Of a stretch of 64,000 bases of DNA, positions 57,206-64,000 are shown piece after piece. Every line of letters starts with the position of its first letter. Positions within the stretch are counted from its first letter, which is position 1. Source of the stretch: Astyanax mexicanus. Lineage: Eukaryota; Chordata; Actinopteri; Characiformes; Acestrorhamphidae. The notes under the pieces are model-generated. The model was given only the letters and a program-made list of their open reading frames with translations. It did not search any database and was not told the origin of the DNA. The stretch spans positions 11,743,155-11,807,154 of the forward strand of contig NC_064428.1 in assembly GCF_023375975.1 (NCBI RefSeq). Reading direction: 5' to 3'. The position numbers were made by a program, and so were the translations under genes.

Positions 57206-57835
57206 TGTCAGGGTGTGGTGCAGGGAAGACGTGGAGGTGGACGTAAATGCAGGTAAGAAAGAATATTTAATAAATAAATAACAAATAAACAAAGAAACAA
57301 GGAACAAGTAAACACGTAAACATAAAACAGGGAGGTACATATACAAGGAACTAGGGAATAAACTAAATAACTGAAAATAGATAAACAAATAACCAAAAAC
57401 CAAAACAAACGAGAGAAACTAAAGAACATAAACCAACTAAACCAACTAGGGATAATAATAAGAAACAAACTAAACAGGACAGGGAAATATATATACAAGA
57501 AATACACTAAGAAAAAAACAAGGAAATAGACTAAATATATATACAAGACAAAAACAGAGAAAAACACAGAGCAAGGAACTGGGGGACGAGGAGAATAAAC
57601 TAGAGAAAACGAGGAGCGACAAAACAACAGAGGAAGGTGCAAAGACCGACGAAGACACAGTGCCACGAGAGATCTATAAATAGGAACAGGAAACAATGAA
57701 CACCTGGGGAAGGGCGGAGCTACAAATGAGACACGTGGTGGAAAACTACTGAGACAGGAGACACAGAGGAGCAGGGGTCACGTGGGAATAACACACAGGC
57801 ACGAGGACAGACAGGAACAGGGCGAGGACGTGACA
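57206..57835 (-). mobile_element. Solo LTR with 5-bp target duplication
   Basis: The + strand starts TGTCAGGGTGTGG and ends GGACGTGACA, so the termini are TGTCA/TGACA. The bases directly outside are AAGCA on both sides (57201-57205 and 57836-57840), a clean 5-bp duplication. Read on the - strand it begins TGTCACGTCCTCGCC and has CTATTTATAGATC, a TATA box, at about 57672-57684. No internal retroelement genes are adjacent, so recombination between two LTRs has left a single copy. A Ty3-like origin is a guess. Confidence 0.8.
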
Positions 57836-57840
57836 AAGCA

Positions 57841-58408
57841 ATTGGGGCCATAATACAGGTTTCAGGGAGAGCTAGAACTTTTTTGATTTGATAAATTCTA
57901 GTGAGAATTGCACTATATGTTGCAATCAGCTCTACAAATCCCAACTTCTGTGTTCCTTTTGATTATTCAAATCCCCAGTTATTAAAGCCAATTCATGCTC
58001 TCTATAGAGTCTGTATGCATGCTGTCATAGCCAGTGGGTTTATCTGAAGCCGTGAACATGAAGCTTCAGCGTTCAGCAGGGTTTCATTCAGAGTTCTCCA
58101 TCCAGCCGTCCTCTCTCTTTAATCTCAGGATCTTCGAACAGGTGTCTTCTCCAGACGGAGCTTCACCGTGCCAGTGTCTCCCCTGTAGCTGTCTCCTTCT
58201 GCATACGGAGCCTGAGCTCAGCCAAGTCCACCGCTGACGTCCACCCAAGACTTGGACGGCCTCGTGTTATCTGTGTACAAACTCCGCCCACCCTGCAGCT
58301 CCGAGTCAGCGCTTCAGAGTTTCTGTTCGTACAGTGAGCTGCAGTCTCTTGTGTCTTGTAGTCATCCTAGTGAAAAAAGTAGATTAAAGTATACTAAGCA
58401 TTATTATG
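57841..58408. other. Unique DNA, GC-richer at 58030-58370
   Basis: An open stretch at 58034-58237 uses balanced codons but resembles no known protein and lacks clear splice borders. It could be a decayed exon or a regulatory island. Confidence 0.3.
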
Positions 58409-59114
58409 CTTTATACAACAGTTAGTTCCGACCTCACAATCTGATTGGTTGAGAAGTGTTCTAGCCGTGCTGATATTTGTGATAATATCACGGCCTTCTC
58501 ACACTAAACTTGTATCACTCCGCCGACGCGTTTCCGAGTAACGGCGTATACACACAAGACACCCGCAGCTGCGTTAGCTTAGCACAGGCTAGTGCTCAGT
58601 CGCGGCACGCTCGCCCGCAGCGCTGACTCGTCTTTCGTGGAAAAAAAGGGAAAGAAAATCGTTCGGCTAATGCCGTCTGACAGCCAAAACGCTAACCAGC
58701 CAGGCTAGGCTAAGCTAAGCTAAGCTAATGCTGAGCTAGAAATCAAGATACGCTAACCTAACCACAGTCCAGCCGGCTAGCTAAAACCAACACCACCCAG
58801 CAAAACAAGCAGAAATGCTCTAAAAATGGGCAGCGTTCACCTGAAGACGACTCCACAGAGCAGGAGAGGAGAGTATTAGCGTTATTTCACGTTACCATCT
58901 TCTCTTATTCCAATTTTGATTTCAAGCTAACTTTCGTGGTGTTAGTCTGTATGAATCATACACCGTTTTGTAGTTAAGTTTCAGTTCTGTTACAGTTGTG
59001 GTGGAACTACTTTTTGGCGGAAGGCACAGTCCATATTAAAGCATATTCATTCTGAAGTTCTTTGATTTATTTTCTTTATTCATTTAGTAAAAAAAGAAAC
59101 TGTTGTATAAAAGC
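58409..59114. mobile_element. 0.7 kb element with GCTTTATACAAC inverted ends
   Basis: The left end GCTTTATACAACAGTT and the right end AACTGTTGTATAAAAGC are inverted copies. Just inside the left end another hairpin occurs ('ccgtgctgatatt' against 'aatatcacgg'). The body contains many GCTAAC/GCTAGC words and no gene. Confidence 0.65.
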
Positions 59115-59261
59115 AATAGAACACTCGAGGTCGTGTGTTATCACGAGTAACATCACGGCTGTGATGATCTACTGTACTTGCCTTCGGCTCGTGCCTGCGA
59201 CCGGATCACAGCCCTGATGTTATTGTGATAACACACTCCCTCTCGTGTTCTATTGCTTAAA
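59111..59261. repeat. 150-bp foldback (AAGCAATAGAACAC arms)
   Basis: The left arm AAGCAATAGAACACTCGAGG and onward pairs with the right arm ending CTCTCGTGTTCTATTGCTT. Pairing extends about 54 bp with few mismatches around a loop of roughly 40 bp. The arm starts exactly where the preceding inverted-repeat element ends and shares its last bases, AAGC. Confidence 0.8.
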
Positions 59262-60345
59262 TAGTGCACTAAAGTGTTCTTGTAGCCACTTTATTATTAA
59301 TCAGTATATTTAAAGTGTACTAAAATGGAACAACCTGTTTTTGTGCTTATTACACTTTAATTACAGTATAAAAACACTACAAAAGTCTTACTTATTAAAT
59401 TGTGCTAAGTGTACTTTTCTAAACTGTTCTAAAATGTATATTTAAATGGATTTTAAATATAATTAAGTGACATTTAAACATTTAAACTACTTCATGTATG
59501 TAACACCATATTTTAAATATGCTTACAGTAAAATTATAATACATTTAATTATTAGAGTACTACAACTGTATCACTAATATATTATACACCACATATATAT
59601 TAGGGATGTACTGAAGAACTGATGTTAAATATATGTGATCTATTTACTGTACATTAGGGTACAAATATGCATGCTTCTTGTTCCTGTCTTTTGCAAGTAG
59701 CACACTTCTAGTATATGTACCTGGTATACGTTGGGTAGAAAAATATATTTTAATATACTGTACGACAATTCTTAGCATGTTACAAATGTACTTTATTTTT
59801 TTTATTAGTAGTAGTAATTTATTATAGTAATTTATTTACTTTCTAAAAAGTCATATGATACATTGTTTTTTTAAATCAACTACTGTAACAGCTTTTTTAA
59901 CACACTTTGCTGAAAATATACTTGTACAAAAGTATATTTGGAAATAAGTATTTTAGAAGTATATTGAATTACATTAAACCAAAAGTCTACTTCATAGTAG
60001 TCTATTTTTTTAAATACACTATATTGTACTTTTTAAAAAAGTGTGATCAAAGTTTACTTTTAAACATTTAATGAAAGCATAATATTAATATACTTTTTAT
60101 TCTATTTTATTCTATTTTATAGCTTACAGCCAATAAATACCCAAAAATCAGTGTCTCAGAAAATGTGAATATTATATTATAAGACCAATTGGTGCTTTTG
60201 GCAGTGTGGGCAGCGTGCCAAATCCTGCTGGAAAATGAAATCTGCATAAATCTCCATAAAACTTGTCAGCAGAGGGAAGCATGGAGTGCTGTATATTCTT
60301 GAATGATCTTCCACAGCCTTGTAAATCTTTCTCCACTGCTTCTTC
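59262..60345. other. AT-rich DNA with many TATATTTAAAGT words
   Basis: Loosely repeated 'agtatatttaaagtgtac' and 'actttttaa' words in both orientations suggest an old low-complexity or foldback region. No gene is seen. Confidence 0.4.
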
Positions 60346-60349
60346 ACAT

Positions 60350-60560
60350 CAGATGTGTAAGATGTGTAGCGCAGCGACAGCCCCTCGATTAAGAGAATTC
60401 TGCGCTGACTTTCTCAATTTCTTGCTCTGAAATCCCTGATTGTGCCTTTAATTGGCTGCCAGTCTGGATTAATTCGGTTTAGAAGTGTGTAGTTGGAGGA
60501 GGATCCCCGGAGTCATTACTGCGCTCTGTTCACCGCGGGGATGAGGACGAGGACAGAGTC
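60350..60560. promoter_or_regulatory. Candidate conserved non-coding element
   Basis: This is a compact, non-repetitive island with homeobox-like words (TTTAATTGG, GGATTAATTCGG), a CTTTCTCAATTTCTTGC stretch and a CCGCGGGG box. Its texture differs from the repeats on both sides and is typical of vertebrate conserved enhancers. No comparison could be run. Confidence 0.25.
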
Positions 60561-60721
60561 CCATGTCGTCCAGGAGCAGAGAAAGGTCAGCAGTGCTTCA
60601 ATTCTCAGCCCAGAGGCTCTGGAGAGCTCAGTCTGTGCTCTGTCTGGCAATTGAATAAGTAAATATTTGATGTATCACATAGTTGGCTAGGATTATAGCT
60701 GTGTAGGAAGATCTACATTTA

Positions 60722-60728
<7 letters not shown>

Positions 60729-60793
<65 letters not shown>
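60729..60793. repeat. (AT)n microsatellite
   Basis: Alternating TA tract of about 32 repeats, preceded by poly-A. Confidence 0.95.
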
Positions 60794-60798
<5 letters not shown>

Positions 60799-61170
60799 CA
60801 TATATAAAAATATACTCTTATAATGCTTATCATGGGTGTTTTCACTCAATTTCAAATGGTGCGCATCATAGCTATGAGTGCCGCTTTTGTTCTGTAAACA
60901 AAAAAGGAAAACTATGAAATTACAGATGTATAGATGTTAGATGGATAAATATATTAAGTTTTTATTTAGGGATCATTGCACATTTGCAAATTGTAATAAA
61001 TACAGTGTCATTATGCTATTGTATGATTAAATATACTGTTTTCATGCACCGATATGGAATTTTTGCACTGCTAATTATAATCAATCAAAACAACATTGTT
61101 TCCAGATAAGTTATCAAAAAATGTACAGCATCTTATTGTTGTAAAAACATAAATTAAAATACTGTTAAAG

Positions 61171-61520
61171 TGTCACGCCTTTCAAATCCTTTACAGACAC
61201 CTTTATGAACTCTAATTCCCAGAATGCACCTCTAAGTCATGTGTCTCAGTCAGCCAATCAGTACTTGATTGGTAGATCAGACTCACCTGAGTTTTGATTC
61301 TGTTCACCTGTTTTCCCATGTATAAATATCTGACTGATTGTTTAGCCTGTGGTGAAGTATTGCCTCTGTTGATTCAGCTGCAAAATGAGCATTAATTCTG
61401 TGTTTGTCTATTTACAGTATTTTTGTCTCTGATTTTGACTTGCTCTTTTTGCTTGTTTTACATTGTGTTTTGCTCTGGTTTTTAACCCTCATAATTTGTC
61501 TGCTGTTTTGTCTAGATGTT
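61171..61520 (+). mobile_element. LTR-like fragment
   Basis: It starts TGTCACGCC, as the solo LTR does on its own strand. A CCAATCA box lies at 61256 and TATAAATA at 61321, about 65 bp apart, as in an LTR promoter. The 3' border is not identified. It could instead be a different promoter-bearing repeat. Confidence 0.4.
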
Positions 61521-61639
61521 TTGCTTATGCTTTTTTCAATATTTTAAAAATATTATGTATTGTAGGTTAATACTAATATAATCCAAAGTATGGAGAAAAG
61601 CAATATAAATTATTTTGCTAAAAAAAAAGTGTTAAACAA

Positions 61640-61920
61640 ACCAGAATATGTTTTATATTTTAGATTATTCAAAGCAGCACCTCTTGTTTAGATGATCAGT
61701 TTTGCACATCTCTGCTGGATTTTCTCAGTCAACTTTATGAGGTAGAGTCACATGGAATTCAGGCTTTCAGTTAACAGCTGTGCTGAACTTGTCAAGAGTT
61801 AATTACTTGAATTTCTTGTCTCTTAATAAAGTATTTGAGAGCATCAGTTATGTAAAGTTGTGCAGTGGTAGAGTTACAGGTATACAGTGAATAACTCTAT
61901 TTGAGTAATGTTGTAATCCA
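61640..61920 (+). mobile_element. Tc1 relic fragment, 5' part
   Basis: It closely matches 6935-7200, including 'ctctgctggattttctcag' and 'acaggtatacagtgaata'. It stops at 61920 without any transposase coding. Confidence 0.7.
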
Positions 61921-62169
61921 CAACGCTCCTGCATGGCTAAGATAGGTTTGGGTGGCTGACTGTTGACTGTTGACAGGGTTTTAATCGGTCAGTGGCGCAC
62001 CTGTAATTCCCATTGCCAGGATAGAATCACTAGAGAAATTCAAGGAGTCTAGGAGTTCAAGGATCTTTCTACCTACTCCAAACAAACAAACAAACAAACA
62101 AGATTAGCTGTTTCAACAACAACAGCAATGCTTCAAACTCAAATTCTGAAGAATCCGAGTCCTGAAGAA

Positions 62170-62333
62170 AAGCGATTACAGACACATTAGAGCTGAGCAA
62201 GCAAGCCGAAGCTCTCGCTGCACCACTTCCACTCCGTTATATCATTCCCCCACTTTCCTGTTCGCTCGGCGTTCCGTCTCTGCTGCAGTTCTGTAGGGAA
62301 TAAAGCCTGGAGGGAAGACGGGGGGAAGAAAAG
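62170..62333 (+). other. Candidate first exon with consensus splice donor
   Basis: A GC- and CpG-rich stretch ends at GAAGAAAAG|GTAAGTA, a near-perfect vertebrate donor. No ATG-led frame of note precedes it, so it would be a 5' UTR exon of a + strand gene lying beyond this window. A second good donor (AAAG|GTAAGA) lies at 63041, at the end of the GC-rich block 62334-63040. Confidence 0.3.
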
Positions 62334-63050
62334 GTAAGTAAACACGTGGGAGGAAGAGTAAGAGAGCGAGGTAAAGAGAGAGAAATACAGAGAGAGAGAG
62401 TAAAAGCGAAAGTTCGAAAGCGTTTGAGGCAAGGTGCTCGAGTGGCACCTTTGAAGAACCACCTTCATACCCCCCGAAAAGACGGAGACGAGGCGTGGAG
62501 GCGAGGCGGGATGACGAGGCCGCCCTCTTCCGAACCGATCCCATCGGAAGGAAGGTGGGGAAACGCTTTGCTTTGCTTTTGTCAGGCTCCGGCATCGATT
62601 TCCGCTCTTTTCCCCCCGTCGTCTCTTCACAGGCGAGTTCTCAAAGCGGCGTCATGTGGCAGAGGCCTCCGTTCTCCAGTGGAGGAAAGAACGATCCGTG
62701 CTCTGTCGCTCTGAGAGCGAGAGCCGGGGAAAGCAGCGTTCCTGAGAGACACGGGAAGACCAAAGGCCTTTGAAGAGAGCTTCAGAACTGCCAGCATCGC
62801 TCCGTCGCTCTCCGCTTTTTCTCACTTCCAGGATTTTAGGTCCACCTGCTGGAAACCTGACTAAGACGGATCTGTTCTGCAGGATTCTCCAGAGCTTTCC
62901 ACCAAATTTAGCAGTTTTAACAGTCTTACCTGGGTCATTATCAGAATACTGTTCCCTTCGGCGTCTCAAAACCTCCCAAAAACTTCAACAATCATCTTTA
63001 AGTGGTCATGTTTATCTACAGAACTACTGCTTTTTTAAAGGTAAGAATTA
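62334..63050. other. CpG-rich block, possible first intron or alternative exon
   Basis: This is the most CpG-dense part of the window, with overlapping short open frames in several directions (for example 62187-62630 on the - strand and 62495-62773 on the + strand). None resembles a protein family. CpG-island-like DNA of this kind usually marks a vertebrate promoter. Confidence 0.3.
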
Positions 63051-64000
63051 GATTAGCAGTTATTACAGGTATTACAGTAAGTACAGGTGTAGATTAATTA
63101 GATTAATTTTAGGTTTAAGAGTAGATTAAATTTAGGTTATGGTGTAGATTAATCTTAGGTTTAGGTATAGATTATGTTTAGGGTTATGTGTAGATTGATT
63201 TTAGGTTTAGGTCTAGATTAAGGTTAGGTTTAGGTGTAGATTAAGTTTATGTATAGGCATAAATTAAGTTTAGGTGTGGATTAAGGTTTATGTATATATA
63301 AAATGTAGGTGTAGACTAAGTTTAGGTTTATGTGTAGATTAAGTTTATGTGTAGATTAAGTTTATATGTAGGTTTAGGTGTAGATTAAGTTTAGATGTAG
63401 ATTAAGTTAAGGTTAGGTGTAGAATACATTTAGGTGTAGGTTTAGGTGTAGATTAAGTTTAGATGTAGATTAAGTATAAGTTTATGTGTAGATTAAGTTT
63501 AGGTTAGGTTTAAATTAAGTTTAGTTGTGGATTACATTTAGGTTTTGGTGTAGATTAAGTTTAGCTGTAGATTTGGTTCATATTTAAGTTTTGGTAAGAT
63601 TTTAGTTAAGTTAGGTTTAGGTTTAGGCATCAATTAAGATTAGGTTCAGGTGTACATTATGTTTAATTTTAGGTGTCGATTATGTTTAGATTTATGTGTA
63701 GATTAAGTTTAGGTTTAGGTGTAGATTAAGTTTAGGTGTTGATTAAGTTTAGATTTAGGTGTTTATTAAGTTTAGGTTTAGGTGTAGACTACATTTAGTT
63801 TTAGGTATAGATTAAGTTTAGGTATGGATTAAATTTAGGTTTAGGTGTAGACTGAATTTAGGTTTATGTGTAGATTAAGTTTAGGTATATATTAAATTTA
63901 GGTTTAGGTGTAGATTGAATTTAGGTTTATGTGTAGATTACGTTTAGGTATATATTAAATTTAGGTTGAGGTGTAGATTCAGTTTAGGTTTAGGCAATTT
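63050..64000. repeat. TTTAGG/GTGTAGATTAAG minisatellite, runs off the window
   Basis: The unit is about 18-30 bp, built on TTTAGGTTTAGGTGTAGATT then AAG, with many deletion variants. It directly follows the second splice donor at 63041. It is not a true telomere repeat, since the units are irregular. Confidence 0.9.

Noticed and set aside
57208..57696. 162-codon frame on the - strand
   Set aside because: Falls within the solo LTR; the composition is low-complexity (Phe/Ser/Leu/Tyr) with no retroelement protein features.
62187..62630. 147-codon frame on the - strand in the CpG-rich block
   Set aside because: Overlaps other equally open frames in GC-rich DNA and has no recognisable domain; the splice donors indicate the + strand.
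63050..64000. Telomere sequence
   Set aside because: Vertebrate telomeres are regular TTAGGG; these units are irregular TTTAGG mixed with other words and adjoin unique DNA.

Overview
This window reads as repeat-dense teleost fish DNA. It is AT-rich and intron-bearing, and carries many decayed Tc1-type transposons, a Tx1-group LINE, long minisatellite arrays and fish-style C-type lectin exons. An otophysan such as a characiform is plausible, but the sequence alone does not fix the species. Only one host-type gene is well supported. The rest is mobile and tandem-repeat DNA, with a few unique GC-richer islands that may be regulatory or first exons.

0-7 kb: a three-domain secreted C-type lectin gene on the + strand. 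It has a TATA-like box, a non-coding first exon, a short signal-peptide exon and three phase-1 C-type lectin exons. Joined, these give a 378-residue frame. The introns hold two copies of one terminal-inverted-repeat element and copies of other short elements.

7-20.6 kb: three Tc1 relics surround a 4.7 kb element with CACTGTAAAAA inverted ends. That element carries a 94-bp tandem array and degenerate exons of the SAMD3-like protein family that is common in fishes. An AGGCAGCAGA minisatellite and a second CACTGTAAA element follow.

21-26 kb: two long arrays (a unit of about 36 bp built on CCACTTTATTAGAAACACC, and a degenerate unit of about 95 bp), then about 1 kb of unique DNA.

26-35 kb: a purine-rich (GA) satellite interrupted by a 5.8 kb Tx1-like LINE on the - strand. 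Both ORFs are open. ORF1 is RNA-binding with a CCHC knuckle; ORF2 carries an APE endonuclease and a YADD reverse transcriptase. About 1.1 kb of satellite is present as a near-identical direct repeat abutting both ends of the LINE. This looks like an exceptionally long target-site duplication between two (GA)n tracts and is the most striking observation here.

35-43 kb: short element copies, a Tc1-like transposase stub, a 112-bp array, a 1.45 kb CTTAC-type array and a Tc1 relic.

43.4-51.7 kb: three head-to-tail related units, two of them near-identical at about 3.2 kb. They start with a GCCGCAAGCGGC hairpin, end in AAT-rich DNA and contain no credible gene. A doubled tail hairpin sequence closes the block. 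A non-autonomous rolling-circle (Helentron-like) element is one explanation.

52-64 kb: a possible CCAAT promoter-like island, a GACTTGGGACTTGA array, Tc1 transposase fragments, a solo LTR with a clear AAGCA duplication, a pair of abutting inverted-repeat elements, a homeobox-like AT/GC island, a possible first exon at 62.2 kb with a consensus splice donor, and a TTTAGG-rich array running off the end.
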